Source: Maricaulis sp034670125
GTDB taxonomy: Bacteria > Pseudomonadota > Alphaproteobacteria > Caulobacterales > Maricaulaceae
Assembly (NCBI RefSeq): GCF_034670125.1
Contig: NZ_JAXMOC010000007.1
Coordinates: 1-64,000, forward strand
Length of the DNA: 64,000 nucleotides
Direction: 5' to 3'
Shown here: positions 26,721-36,014 of the stretch, in pieces
How positions within the stretch are numbered: the first letter of the stretch is position 1
Layout: each line of letters starts with the position of its first letter
Position numbers and translations under genes: made by a program
The notes under the pieces: model-generated
The model's input: the letters and a program-made list of their open reading frames with translations, nothing else
What the model was told of the DNA's origin: nothing
The model's database searches: none

Positions 26721-28724
26721 TCAGCTGTCGCTGGAGCCTCCGTCTTCCTTGCGACTGCGGCGCCCGGCCTTTGGTGCCGGTGCATCGTCCTCGTCCGGCA
26801 TGGACGACAGCAGGTCTTTCCAGCGCCAGCCTGGCTCGCCGCCGGAAGCGCCGCTGCGTCGACCGCCGCGCTCCGGGAAACCGACAGCATTTTCGGCGCG
26901 CGGCTGGGTGGAGGCCTCGGAATGGCCGAGCGGCCGCTTCATGTCGTCATCGACCGGCGTGTCGGCGTCGGCCTCCTCCCCATCACAGACGGGTTCTGTC
27001 TCGGCAGCCGGGCGGCGCGACTTGCTGCGGCCGGCCAGGGGATCGGGCAATTCGTTGCTGGCGAGTTCCGGTGCCCGGCGGCCACCGGCCACCGACCCCA
27101 TACGCAACATGAAATCGGACAGCAATTCATAGTTCTGGCGGATGCGGGCCTGGAAGGCCGCGTCGATTTCCTGGGCTTCTTCGGCAGCTGCCATGGCGGC
27201 AGCATTGAGGCCCTCGAGGCCGCGACGCAGCGTGTCGGCGGTCTCTTGGGCGCGATCGCGGGCGACGCCGGGCAGTTCTTCGAGGCGTGCGGTCATGGTC
27301 TCGATGTGGCGTTCCACCGTCTGGGTTTCAGATCGGGCCGAGGCCAGAACGGCTTCCAGACGCTTGCGAACAGATTCCGCGGCCTCGTCGGCAGCGACCG
27401 AGGCCCGCTTGGTCAGCTTGTCCGCCTCCGCTAGCCGCAGGTCAAAGGCTTCGTCAGACCGGCGGGCGGCGGCATAGGCCGCTTCGTTGGTCTGTTCGAC
27501 CTTGCTGGCGACGATATCGGCCTGGGCTTCGATCGCTTCGATCGCCGCGTCGGAGACAGCCTTGGCTTCGTGTGCCGAGGCGATCAGCCGGGCGAGTGCC
27601 GACTCGTGCTCCTGGGCGGCGCTTTCAGTTTCCGACCGGACCCGCCCGGCCATGCCGTCGGCGCGTTCAATCGCGGATTCGACCGCCTCACGGAATGCAA
27701 CCGCACCGTTGGAGGCTGCCGAGTTGAGGGCGTCCGCCCCGTCCCTTGCGGTCGAGGCCATGACCTCGAGCTCGGCCTTGTGGAAGTCGAGCGCAGCGGC
27801 GATTTTTTCCTGCTCGAGCCGCAGGGCTTCGCCGGCATCCGCCAGGCGCTGGCGGTGTTTGACATAGGCCGCGTCGAGATTCTCCGAACGTTCCTTGAGG
27901 CCGTCGGACAGCTCGCGCAGATGGCCTGTGCGCTCCGCGATGACCAGTGCGGCGGCGTCGCTGCGCTCGGTCACGGCACTGCCGGCCTCATTGAGATCCT
28001 GGACACTGGCCCGGATGCGTTTCTCGCTGTCGGTCGCCTGGCTGGCCGCAAGTTCAGCCGCCGCTGCGACCATTTTGGACTGGTCGGAAATCGCCGCGGC
28101 AATCAGGGCCGCCTTGTCATCGAGAGATTCGGAGACTTCGCCGAGGCGCAGGCGTTCGGTCCGCAGCCCTTTCAGAAGGTGTTCGGTTCGGTCACGGGCG
28201 TCGGTCGCCGACTGTTCCAGCGACTCGGCGTGATGGCTGATCACCTCTTCCATGGCCGCGAGACGGGCGAGGGCGCTTTCGAGCGCCGAGTTGATCCGCT
28301 CGACCTCGCCGGAAACCGCGTCGGACAGGGTCTGCACTTCGTGTCGTGCGTACTGGGCCGGCTCGGCGAGCTTGCGGATGGCGAGCTCGACCCGTCGTGT
28401 ATTGGCCGAGTTGCGCACGATCTCCCGTGCCATCATTCCGGCAATGATGAAGATCAACGCAGGCAGGAGCGCAAAGACAGAGAGACCCGTCAGTTGTCCG
28501 AACCCATAGCGGCCCAAGGCTTCGAACGACTGGATACCCAGATATCCCCACAGGAAGGCGCTCGCACCGCCGACCCAGAACAGCGCAAAGCAATTGCCCA
28601 GCCAGACCAGCCAGTTGCCGCCGCGAGGCGGCGCGTCGGCATGACGTCCATTGTCGGACGCCGGAGTGGCAAGAGCGGTTGGGGTCGCTTGTGTCAGCGG
28701 GGTTCCCTTGTCCTCATCGGCCAT
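26721..28724 (-). CDS. TipN-like polarity coiled-coil membrane protein
   Basis: 667-residue protein with a polar N-terminus, two adjacent transmembrane helices (about residues 35-62 and 75-100: LVWLGNCFALFWVGGASAFL and LPALIFIIAGMMA), then roughly 430 residues of Ala/Glu-rich coiled-coil and a basic/acidic disordered tail. This is the architecture of TipN, the Caulobacter birth-scar protein that marks the new pole, though TipN is somewhat longer. ATG 28724 has GGAG six bases upstream, better than the more distal in-frame starts. Convergent with the Mla operon. Assignment rests on architecture, so it is moderate. Confidence 0.65.
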   Translation of the reverse strand: MADEDKGTPLTQATPTALATPASDNGRHADAPPRGGNWLVWLGNCFALFWVGGASAFLWGYLGIQSFEALGRYGFGQLTGLSVFALLPALIFIIAGMMAREIVRNSANTRRVELAIRKLAEPAQYARHEVQTLSDAVSGEVERINSALESALARLAAMEEVISHHAESLEQSATDARDRTEHLLKGLRTERLRLGEVSESLDDKAALIAAAISDQSKMVAAAAELAASQATDSEKRIRASVQDLNEAGSAVTERSDAAALVIAERTGHLRELSDGLKERSENLDAAYVKHRQRLADAGEALRLEQEKIAAALDFHKAELEVMASTARDGADALNSAASNGAVAFREAVESAIERADGMAGRVRSETESAAQEHESALARLIASAHEAKAVSDAAIEAIEAQADIVASKVEQTNEAAYAAARRSDEAFDLRLAEADKLTKRASVAADEAAESVRKRLEAVLASARSETQTVERHIETMTARLEELPGVARDRAQETADTLRRGLEGLNAAAMAAAEEAQEIDAAFQARIRQNYELLSDFMLRMGSVAGGRRAPELASNELPDPLAGRSKSRRPAAETEPVCDGEEADADTPVDDDMKRPLGHSEASTQPRAENAVGFPERGGRRSGASGGEPGWRWKDLLSSMPDEDDAPAPKAGRRSRKEDGGSSDS

Positions 28725-28945
28725 GGTCATCTCCGCCAGTTCGATCGTGTGGTCTGTGTTCGTCTCGGTCATTTGGGGCCTGATCGCTGCGATCTGCATT
28801 GCGGCGGGCCCGCATGCGCGAGCCTGTCGGTGCTTGATATCATGACAGAGAATAAGGCCAGATGCGCGTCAGGCACACAGATAATCTATGCAAATTCAAT
28901 ATTTGCACCGGAAAGATGACCTGACCGGGCGCCGGGCGAGGGTGA

Positions 28946-29215
28946 TCAGCTGGCGTAGACGAGTGGTGGTGCTAGCAGTTCCGGCACTTCGCGCGGGTCG
29001 CCGATGGGCAGCCATTGCTGACAGGGGTCCGACATCAGATTGGTCCGTGCAGCCTTCACATCGACCGCGCCAACCCACATGACCGCCTCGCGGTATTCGG
29101 CCGGTTGTGCGGACTGGCCCGACACGCAACCGCTGACAGCGTCAGCCTCGATGCCGATCGATGACAGGGCAACGATCGCAAACCATTCGATGATGGAGAT
29201 AAGAAACTGGATCAT
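28946..29215 (-). CDS. Small putative secreted protein
   Basis: An 89-residue open frame starts with a hydrophobic segment (MIQFLISIIEWFAIVALSSI) like a signal peptide. A mature part with two cysteines follows (VSGCVSGQ and MSDPCQQWLP). It fills the gap between the TipN-like gene and the DUF418 gene, where no other coding sequence is plausible. The ribosome site is weak and I do not recognise the family, so it may be a chance frame. Confidence 0.4.
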   Translation of the reverse strand: MIQFLISIIEWFAIVALSSIGIEADAVSGCVSGQSAQPAEYREAVMWVGAVDVKAARTNLMSDPCQQWLPIGDPREVPELLAPPLVYAS

Positions 29216-29359
29216 GTCAGGTGTGCGTCCCGGACCCGGTTGGTATTGAACATGTGCCTAGGACCTGCATACGGTGCTGGCAATTCACGTAACATGAGAG
29301 GTTCGTGAAGAGTTGGTAACAACATGGCCAGAATGGGGCGCGCGCCCCTTGGAGCGGAC

Positions 29360-30532
29360 ATGAACGAGGCGAGCGAGGCCGAGGAAGCCGGTGTCCTGAT
29401 CATGCTCGGCGTGACCGTTTTCGGCTTGTTGTTCGCCAACCTGTCCGGCTTCGCTCATGTGTGGGCCGCCGCTGACATCCTGCCGCTACAATCCGCAACG
29501 CCCGGCGCATTCGACACGCTGGCCTGGTGGGCGGGCCAGACGTTCGTGTCGTGGACCTTCAATATCCTGCTGCTGGTGCTGTTCGGGTCGGCGCTTGCGC
29601 TGCGGCATCAGCAGGACGGAACCCGAGGCCTGGGCTGGTTATTCGTGGCCGGGCTGGCACTGGCCTACCTGTTCTGGCACGGCGAATTGCTGACCGTCCT
29701 GGCGCTGGCGGGAATGATTGCGGTGCCGATGCAGGCTTTGCCGACCGCGACCCGCTGGATGACGCTGAGCGGGCTCATCGGCGGGACATTCCTGATCCTG
29801 CTGACCGGTGCCGGCATTACGGCGCTGTTGCCGGACACGATGGGCCTGGCCGATCTGCTCGGCCTCGACGCGACCCGCATTGCCGACATTGAAGCGGCGC
29901 ATCAGTCCGGCTTCTGGGCCCGGCTGCCCGAGAACATGGCCACGGCATTGCAGTTCCATCTCGTCGAAGTGTTCTTTCTCGGTGGCGGTGTGCTGGGCCT
30001 TGTCCTGCTGGGAATGGAATTGGTCGAGCGTCGCTTCTGGAGCGGCAACTGGCCGGTCATGCCGCTGGTGCTCGGCGCAGCGACGGCGCTGGGCATCGGC
30101 CTGCCGCTCAATGGCTGGAGCGCGTTGAACGCCATGAGTGCCGGATTTGCGCCCTCGCAGGCCTGGGGCGGTATTGCTGCCCATGCGACCGGAGCGGCAT
30201 TGGCCGCCAGTGGCTATGCCATGCTGGGAGTGCTGGCGGTTCGCTACCGGGTTGCTGAACACGTCCAACTATTCCTGATCCGGGCCGGTCATGTCTGGCT
30301 GACCCTTCATGTCGGACAGATCGTCTTGCTGACGCTCGTTTTTTCGGGTGTCTCCGGGATCGCCCTCTACGGGCAAATGGGTCCGGCAAGCCTGTTCGGG
30401 CTGGGCCTTGTGCTGGCGATCGTACAGGCGGGAGCGGTATGGGCCATTGACAGATGGCTAAGGGTAGGGCCGGTCGAGTGGCTTTTGGAGGGCCTGTCCA
30501 ACCGGCACTTTGCGCGCTTGCGCCGAAACTGA
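29360..30532 (+). CDS. DUF418-family membrane protein
   Basis: About 390 residues with some ten hydrophobic helices. The C-terminal quarter (QLFLIRAGHVWLTLHVGQIV; GPASLFGLGLVLAIVQ; and the ending RVGPVEWLLEGLSN) matches the DUF418 layout, whose members are poorly characterised and sometimes linked to acyltransferase-like membrane proteins. GGAG lies five bases before ATG 29360; ATG 29324 adds 12 residues and is an alternative. No partner is obvious in the surrounding genes. Confidence 0.75.
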   Translation: MNEASEAEEAGVLIMLGVTVFGLLFANLSGFAHVWAAADILPLQSATPGAFDTLAWWAGQTFVSWTFNILLLVLFGSALALRHQQDGTRGLGWLFVAGLALAYLFWHGELLTVLALAGMIAVPMQALPTATRWMTLSGLIGGTFLILLTGAGITALLPDTMGLADLLGLDATRIADIEAAHQSGFWARLPENMATALQFHLVEVFFLGGGVLGLVLLGMELVERRFWSGNWPVMPLVLGAATALGIGLPLNGWSALNAMSAGFAPSQAWGGIAAHATGAALAASGYAMLGVLAVRYRVAEHVQLFLIRAGHVWLTLHVGQIVLLTLVFSGVSGIALYGQMGPASLFGLGLVLAIVQAGAVWAIDRWLRVGPVEWLLEGLSNRHFARLRRN

Positions 30533-30642
30533 CCGCCCGTCATCCCGTCCCGTCAGTCGTTAGCACGCACCGCCTCTGCCGGGAGCGCAGGCCGATGTGC
30601 CCAGGCCGCAGCCGTGAACGCGGTCCAGCGAAAGTGTTCGAA

Positions 30643-31290
30643 CTAGCTATCCGCGTCTGGCTGGTTCTCCGGGAGCGCATCCTGAAAGGCCGGCAGCGCT
30701 TGGCAGGCCGCATCGGCAGCCTCCAGTACCGGCCAGGCCGCGACATCCAGACCCCAGCGCCGGGCATTGTAGAGTTGCGGAACAAGATAGATGTCGGCGA
30801 GGCCGGGTGTCTGTCCTCCCAGATAGTGGCCGGTCCGCGGCGCGGCCCTGACCAGCGTCTCCAGGGCGTCGAGGCCACTGCGCATCCAGCGCTGGGCCCA
30901 GGCCTTCATGCCGTCGGGGCCCTGTCCGAGGTCACCGGCGACGGTTTTCAGGACGCGCAGGTTTTGCAGCGGGTGGATGTCGCAGCCAATGATCGAGGCC
31001 CACCCGCGCGTGCGGCACCGCTCGACCGGGTCCCGCGGCAGGAAGGCGGGTTCAGGCCAGGTCTCGTCGATCCATTCCAGGATGGCCGGCGATTGCAGCA
31101 GGCGGTCGCCATCATGCTCCAGCACCGGCACCAGGCCCTGTGGCTGGATCGCCAGCCAGTCAGCTCCGGACTGTTCGCCGGTTTTCAGGTTCACGGCAAC
31201 CTGCTCATAAGGCACGCCCTTCAGATTGAGCGCGATCCGAAGGCGGTAGGCCGCGCTTGAGCGCCAATAGCCGTAGAGTGTTGTGGTCAT
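30643..31290 (-). CDS. maiA: Maleylacetoacetate/maleylpyruvate isomerase (zeta-class GST)
   Basis: 215-residue glutathione S-transferase of the zeta class. The N-terminal SSAAYRLRIALNLKGV carries the catalytic serine/cysteine-type motif (SSAxYR), then NPQG-like QPQGLVPVLEHDG and LLQSPAILEWIDE bind glutathione. GCDIHPLQNLRVL and GQTPGLADIYLVPQ are also zeta features. It isomerises maleylacetoacetate or maleylpyruvate in tyrosine or gentisate breakdown. It lies 3 bases after the FAH-family gene, its usual pathway partner. Confidence 0.88.
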   Translation of the reverse strand: MTTTLYGYWRSSAAYRLRIALNLKGVPYEQVAVNLKTGEQSGADWLAIQPQGLVPVLEHDGDRLLQSPAILEWIDETWPEPAFLPRDPVERCRTRGWASIIGCDIHPLQNLRVLKTVAGDLGQGPDGMKAWAQRWMRSGLDALETLVRAAPRTGHYLGGQTPGLADIYLVPQLYNARRWGLDVAAWPVLEAADAACQALPAFQDALPENQPDADS

Positions 31291-31293
31291 CGC

Positions 31294-31938
31294 TCAGAGC
31301 CTTTCGGTCAGGGTGAAGTCCAATGGCGGCAGACCCTCGATCCGCGCGGCAACACTGTCCCCGGGATTGAGAGCGCCGACGCCGGACGGCGTTCCGGTGA
31401 ACACCAGGTCGCCGGCCCGGAGCGCAAAATACCGGCCCAGGCGGGCCAGCAGGTCCTGCGGCGGCAGGATCATCTGCCCGAGATCCCCCAACTGCCGTGT
31501 GTCGCCATTGACGGCGAGGCTGATCGGGCCGGCCGCCGGCGGCGGTCCGGGGCGCAGAGCGCCCATCGGGGCGGAGTTGTCGAAACCCTTGGCAATCTCC
31601 CACGGCGCCGACTTGGCCTTGAGGCGGGCCTGCAGGTCGCGCTTTGTCAGGTCGACACCCGTGCCCGATGCAATGATGGCTCCCCCTTCGCCCAAGGCCA
31701 GGACCAGCTCGACCTCATGGTGCAGGTCCTCGGTCCCGGCCGGATAGGGGATCGCCGCCGCGCAGGTGATCGCGGTCGCCGGCTTGGTGAAGAAAATCGC
31801 TTCGGCGGCCTCCCCCATTTCCTTGGCATGGTCGGCATAGTTGCGGCCAATGCAGAATATCCGGCTGACCGGAAAAGTGCGGCTGTCGCCATCGAGGGCG
31901 AGACGCGGCGGGGCGGGGCAGGGGATGATATCGCTCAT
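31294..31938 (-). CDS. Fumarylacetoacetate hydrolase family protein
   Basis: 214-residue single-domain FAH-fold hydrolase. The core starts at IFCIGRNYADHAKEMG, with the metal-site segment HHEVELVLALGEGG (His/Glu/Glu), WEIAKGFDNSAPMG and LVFTGTPSGVGALNPGD. This size fits fumarylpyruvate hydrolase or acylpyruvase rather than the long eukaryotic-type FAH. With the adjacent zeta GST it would complete ring-cleavage-product breakdown; no dioxygenase gene is nearby. Divergent from the marR gene. Confidence 0.87.
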   Translation of the reverse strand: MSDIIPCPAPPRLALDGDSRTFPVSRIFCIGRNYADHAKEMGEAAEAIFFTKPATAITCAAAIPYPAGTEDLHHEVELVLALGEGGAIIASGTGVDLTKRDLQARLKAKSAPWEIAKGFDNSAPMGALRPGPPPAAGPISLAVNGDTRQLGDLGQMILPPQDLLARLGRYFALRAGDLVFTGTPSGVGALNPGDSVAARIEGLPPLDFTLTERL

Positions 31939-32022
31939 TCCCTATCGATAGCCGAGCGCGCGGCGCTTCGTCGAGCCAACAAACGTCTTGCAGCTGCAGC
32001 CGGCATCCGGCACCTGTGAGGC

Positions 32023-32499
32023 ATGACCGAGCCGACAGAGACCCCGCCCGCCCTGAGCCTGCACGACTATCTGCCCTATCGGCTGGCCGTGACGTCGAAC
32101 CAGGTCAGCCGCGTTGTTGCACACGCCTATCAGGCCCGCTTTGGCCTGACGGTGTGGGAATGGCGGGTTATCGCCCTGCTTGGCGAAAAGGAGCCAATGA
32201 CGGCCCAGGCCCTGTCCGACATCGCGGCCATGGACAAGGTCTCTGTCAGCCGCGCGGTCAAGGCGCTGGTCGGCCGTGGACTGGTGGTTCGGGCTGAACG
32301 GGCGGCCGACCGCAGATCGCGTGACCTGCGCCTGACCGACACGGGCCGGACGCTGTACAGGGACATCACGCCGGTGGCGCTCGGAGCGGAGGCTGACGTC
32401 CTCGACGGCTTGGACGCAGCGGAAGTGGCAAGCCTGGTGAGATTGCTCGAAACTGTCCGCGGCCGGGCCGAGGAACTTCTTGGCACCGCACCGGACTAG
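32023..32499 (+). CDS. MarR-family transcriptional regulator
   Basis: 158-residue winged-helix regulator. The recognition region is AQALSDIAAMDKVSVSRAVK followed by the wing RGLVVRAERAADRRSRDLRL, with flanking dimerisation helices. It is divergent from the FAH/maiA pair, and the 84-base gap contains the palindrome TGCAGCTGCA (31989-31998) as a possible operator, so local regulation is plausible. The effector may be an aromatic acid; this is inference. Its stop overlaps that of the convergent PqiA-like gene in CTAG. Confidence 0.88.
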   Translation: MTEPTETPPALSLHDYLPYRLAVTSNQVSRVVAHAYQARFGLTVWEWRVIALLGEKEPMTAQALSDIAAMDKVSVSRAVKALVGRGLVVRAERAADRRSRDLRLTDTGRTLYRDITPVALGAEADVLDGLDAAEVASLVRLLETVRGRAEELLGTAPD

Positions 32500-32993
32500 C
32501 CTCCCTGTTCGGAGACGATCCGCCCGGCCGCCCACATGGCGATCAGTGTGGAAAGCGCAAAACAGCCCGCTCCGAACAGCGGCCGGGCTTCGAGCAGGAG
32601 ATTGCCGCGCAGGCTGAAAACGATCAGCGCGATGACCAGCACGTCGGCCATGGACCATTTGCCCAGGCGTTCGAGCCATTTCAGGGAACTGCCGCGCCGG
32701 GCTGATTCTGTCTCGCCCGCTCTTCCATCCGAAAAGACCTGCAGCCGCCACATCCAGACCAGCTTGGTCAGCGGAAAGCCGATCGAGAACAGCGACACCG
32801 TGGCGGCCAGCAGCCAGTCTCCCTCGGCGGCGAGGGTGAGGGCGAGCCCGAGGATGGAATGCTCGTCACCCCACAGTCCCAAATGCCGTGTTTCAAGCGC
32901 CGACAGGGTTAATCCGGGGACGAAAAGGACGCTGGCTACAAGCAGGATCCCGGTCGTCAATGAGGTTGATCTGCGTTTCCCAGCCGTCTGCAT
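32496..32993 (-). CDS. PqiA-like membrane protein (single domain)
   Basis: 165-residue protein with four transmembrane helices. It has the family pattern GLTLSALETRHLGLWGDEHS near the start and KWSMADVLVIALIVFSLRGN in the third helix. PqiA proteins support MCE-type lipid transporters; E. coli PqiA has two such domains, this one has a single domain and no MCE partner next to it (the Mla genes lie about 6 kb away). Its role is therefore uncertain. Confidence 0.75.
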   Translation of the reverse strand: MQTAGKRRSTSLTTGILLVASVLFVPGLTLSALETRHLGLWGDEHSILGLALTLAAEGDWLLAATVSLFSIGFPLTKLVWMWRLQVFSDGRAGETESARRGSSLKWLERLGKWSMADVLVIALIVFSLRGNLLLEARPLFGAGCFALSTLIAMWAAGRIVSEQGG

Positions 32994-33278
32994 GACAACA
33001 TTCAGTCAGAGGAAGAGGGCCGAATAGCGGCGGCGATCGCAAATTGTGTGGCAACCCGCGACGCGGTGTCGAGCCTCGCCCTGCTTACCGATGACGACGC
33101 CGTCGGCCTCGGTGCGCTGCACAATGCGACGCACTCAAGGTTGTCAGCGTGCCGACAAGGCTTTGTGAGCCTTGTAATATCCAATTACCCGGACGAAATG
33201 CATGGTTAATATCCCTCGCCTAGTTCCACCCCATACGCCGCACTGCGGTGAAATGTGGAACAGGACGGGGTGTCCCCA

Positions 33279-33788
33279 ATGCGTAAATTCATTCTGCCGG
33301 CTCTGGCTGGCCTTCTTGTCTCAACACCGGCGATGGCCGAGACAACGCAGCGCGATCTGGAAGTGATCGGTCGCGCGCTCGGTTTCGTCGAGGGCGCCTC
33401 CGGATCGGATCGTACCGTCGCCATTGTCTATGACCCGGGCAGCGAAGCCGAGGCCCAGGCCCTGGCTTCGGCCATGGCCGGCGGCCTCTCGGCCGGCCGC
33501 GTCACGCTGAATGCGCGCCTCGTACCGATGGCCGACGCGGGTGCCATCGGCGGCGCCGATGCCGCCGTCTTGATCGGCGGTGCAGCGGGCGATGCCGCGG
33601 TGTATTCCGCCGCGAGCTCGGCCGGTGTCATGACGGTCTCGACCGAGATGAGCTGTGTGGAGAGCGCACAATGCGTGATGGGTGTGCAGAGCACGCCGTC
33701 AGTCCGGATTGTTGTCAATCGTGGTGCCGCTGACAGCTCGTCGGTCTCCTTCGCCGCCGCCTTCGCCATGATGATCGAAGAAATCTAA
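33279..33788 (+). CDS. Small periplasmic YfiR-like protein of a TonB receptor/chemoreceptor unit
   Basis: 169-residue protein with a clear signal peptide (RKFILPALAGLLVSTPAMA). The mature part alternates strands and helices (TVAIVYDPGSEAEAQALASA; ADAAVLIGGAAG; GVMTVSTEMSCVESAQCVMG) and ends SVSFAAAFAMMIEEI, reminiscent of YfiR/DUF4154 periplasmic sensors. Two cysteines in SCVESAQC may form a disulfide. ATG 33279 precedes the signal peptide; GTG 33255 is in frame but adds an unlikely leader. It is 31 bases from the TonB receptor gene. Family assignment is tentative. Confidence 0.6.
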   Translation: MRKFILPALAGLLVSTPAMAETTQRDLEVIGRALGFVEGASGSDRTVAIVYDPGSEAEAQALASAMAGGLSAGRVTLNARLVPMADAGAIGGADAAVLIGGAAGDAAVYSAASSAGVMTVSTEMSCVESAQCVMGVQSTPSVRIVVNRGAADSSSVSFAAAFAMMIEEI

Positions 33789-33819
33789 GCGCAATTCGAG
33801 ATTTGAAAGAGTAACTGCC

Positions 33820-35892
33820 ATGAAGACCCAATTCCTCACGACATCGATCTCCGTGCTTGCGCTGAGCGTCGGTTTCTCCGCCGCGGCTGCTGCCCAGTCG
33901 CTTGACTATGCTGCCATGGGCGATTTGTTCGGCGAGCCGGTTACGGCGGGCGCCACGGGCGCACCGCAACGGTCGTCGGATGTGCCTGCGACAATGATCA
34001 TTATCACCCAAGCCGATATCGAACGTTTCCCGGAACGCGATATTCCCGGCATCCTGCGTCACTTCGCCGGTGTCGACAGTGACCGTTACACTTTCGGCCA
34101 GGGCGAAGCCTCTGTCCGTGGTTACAACCAGCCGATGGCGCCCCGTCTGCTGGTGCTGGTGAATGGTCGCCAAGTCTATCTCGATCACTATGGCTATACC
34201 AACTGGTCGGCCATTCCGGTCCAGCTCTCTGAAATCCAGCAGATCGAAGTGGTCAAGGGCCCGCAATCGGCCCTCTACGGTTTCAACGCGGTGTCCGGCG
34301 TGGTCAATATCGTGACCCGCAATGCCCGTTTCGGAGAATATCAAACGGCCACCATGTCAATTGGTGACGGTGGCTATGCCGAGATGAGTGCAGTGGCCGG
34401 CTACCAGTTTTCTGACGCTGCCGCCCTTCGCCTGAGCATTGGCGGAAGCCGCGCCGACCAGTTTGATGTCGGGCCGTTCGGAAACCTTCCCGGTGCGACC
34501 ACATCCGAGGCCTATATTCCAACGGTCGACTTTGATCGCTTGACCGGCGCCGCCGAATTGAGTGGCCGGGTCGGCTCGGTCGACTATTCGATCGAGGCCA
34601 CCTATGCCCACGTCATCCAGCCGGAAGTCTTCCCGCTCTATTTCACCGGCGGTGCCGACACGACGTCCTCGTCGATCAAGGGTGAAGTGTCGTCGGACAC
34701 GGATTACGGCATCATCACCGCGCGCGCCTATCGCAATGAGCTGACCGCTGACTACACAACGACGCCGGCCCAGACCGTCTCTGTCCCCTACGACAATTCG
34801 GTCACGGTTGTGCAGCTGCAGGACATCTTCAAGGTCGGTACCAACAACACCTTCCGGATTGGCGCCGAATGGCGCGAGAACGAGATGACTTCGACCCCGG
34901 ATGCTGGCAATGGTGATGTCAGCTATACCGTGACGTCGGTGTCGGGCATGTGGTCGCGCAACCTGAATTCCGACTGGACGCTCACGCTGGCCGGTCGCTA
35001 CGACATGCTCGACCTCGAGCGCTCGAGCGCGCCGTCGCCCTTCTTCGGCTACAGCCAGGCGGACTACGACCAGTCGGTCGACGAATTCAGCTATAATGCG
35101 GCTCTGTCCTGGAAGGTCGATCAGCGATCAACCTTGCGGCTGACCACAGGCCGCGGCATCCAGGCGCCGTCGCTGACCGAGTTCGGCTTCACACTGACCT
35201 CGCCGATCGCCACGCCGTTTGGTCCGCTGCCGGCTGCCTTTGTCGGCGATCCGACCATCCAGCCGACCCTGATCACCTCCTACGAGTTGGCCTATGACCG
35301 CCAGCTGACCTCGAATGTTCAGCTGCGAGCGGCGGTGTTCCAGGTTGAAACCGAGAGCCTCAAGGGCTTCTTCGGGGCCGCGCCGGATTTCGTGGACCTG
35401 ACGACCACGCCTATCCCGACCTTTGCCTTCCGCTTCTCCAACCAGGGCGACAGCTCGATGCTGGGCGCGGAAATCTCCCTGACCGGCGAACATGGTCCCT
35501 GGCGCTGGGGCACGAACGCCTCGGTCTATGACATCGAAGACAGTCTCACCGTCAACCAGGCCGGATTTACCCATCCCGTCGCGTTCGAGAGCGGCACGCC
35601 GGACATGCGGCTCAACGCCAATCTCGGGTGGAGCGGCGATGGCTGGACAGTCGATGCCTACGCCAACCATGTGGCCTCCTCGACGCAGCCGCGTGAGTTC
35701 GCCTTCGGCCTTCCGACCCTGGTCGATGTCGATGCCTATACGGCCCTGTCGGTACGGGTGAACCGTGAAGTGAATGATCGGGTCGATCTCAACTTCACCG
35801 CCCAGAATGCCAATTTCGGTGATGGCGAGCAGGTTACATCGGGTCCCGGTGTCGCCGCGCGCTACTGGTTCGGCCTGACCGCCGACTTCTAA
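33820..35892 (+). CDS. TonB-dependent outer-membrane receptor
   Basis: 690-residue receptor. A signal peptide ends near AAAAAQS. A short N-terminal segment (YAAMGDLFGEPVTAGATG) takes the place of a TonB box, then the plug domain begins at ATMIIITQADIERFPERDIP and includes ASVRGYNQPMAPRLLVLVNG and QQIEVVKGPQSALYGFNAVS. The rest is a beta-barrel ending in an aromatic residue (AARYWFGLTADF). The substrate is unknown. Position between a periplasmic sensor-like gene and a chemoreceptor suggests a joint uptake/sensing unit. Confidence 0.9.
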   Translation: MKTQFLTTSISVLALSVGFSAAAAAQSLDYAAMGDLFGEPVTAGATGAPQRSSDVPATMIIITQADIERFPERDIPGILRHFAGVDSDRYTFGQGEASVRGYNQPMAPRLLVLVNGRQVYLDHYGYTNWSAIPVQLSEIQQIEVVKGPQSALYGFNAVSGVVNIVTRNARFGEYQTATMSIGDGGYAEMSAVAGYQFSDAAALRLSIGGSRADQFDVGPFGNLPGATTSEAYIPTVDFDRLTGAAELSGRVGSVDYSIEATYAHVIQPEVFPLYFTGGADTTSSSIKGEVSSDTDYGIITARAYRNELTADYTTTPAQTVSVPYDNSVTVVQLQDIFKVGTNNTFRIGAEWRENEMTSTPDAGNGDVSYTVTSVSGMWSRNLNSDWTLTLAGRYDMLDLERSSAPSPFFGYSQADYDQSVDEFSYNAALSWKVDQRSTLRLTTGRGIQAPSLTEFGFTLTSPIATPFGPLPAAFVGDPTIQPTLITSYELAYDRQLTSNVQLRAAVFQVETESLKGFFGAAPDFVDLTTTPIPTFAFRFSNQGDSSMLGAEISLTGEHGPWRWGTNASVYDIEDSLTVNQAGFTHPVAFESGTPDMRLNANLGWSGDGWTVDAYANHVASSTQPREFAFGLPTLVDVDAYTALSVRVNREVNDRVDLNFTAQNANFGDGEQVTSGPGVAARYWFGLTADF

Positions 35893-35904
35893 TCAATAAT
35901 GACT

Positions 35905-35930
35905 CCCGGCCGCCGCACCTGGCGGCCGGG
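35905..35930 (+). terminator. GC-rich hairpin after the TonB receptor gene
   Basis: Ten-base arms CCCGGCCGCC (35905-35914) and GGCGGCCGGG (35921-35930) form a strong hairpin 13 bases after the receptor stop. There is no T-run, so it may attenuate or stabilise the mRNA rather than end it; the chemoreceptor begins 84 bases later. Confidence 0.55.
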
Positions 35931-36014
35931 CGTTAACCCTGACTTCAGCGATTCGGGCGAAATGTTCGAGTAACGGCAAAACCGCCAATCGGTGATGTCA
36001 TCCGGGAGACGACC

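Noticed and set aside
27570..28919. 449-codon plus-strand frame inside the TipN-like gene
   Set aside because: The minus-strand gene has two transmembrane helices, a coiled-coil and a good ribosome site; the opposite frame is a composition effect.
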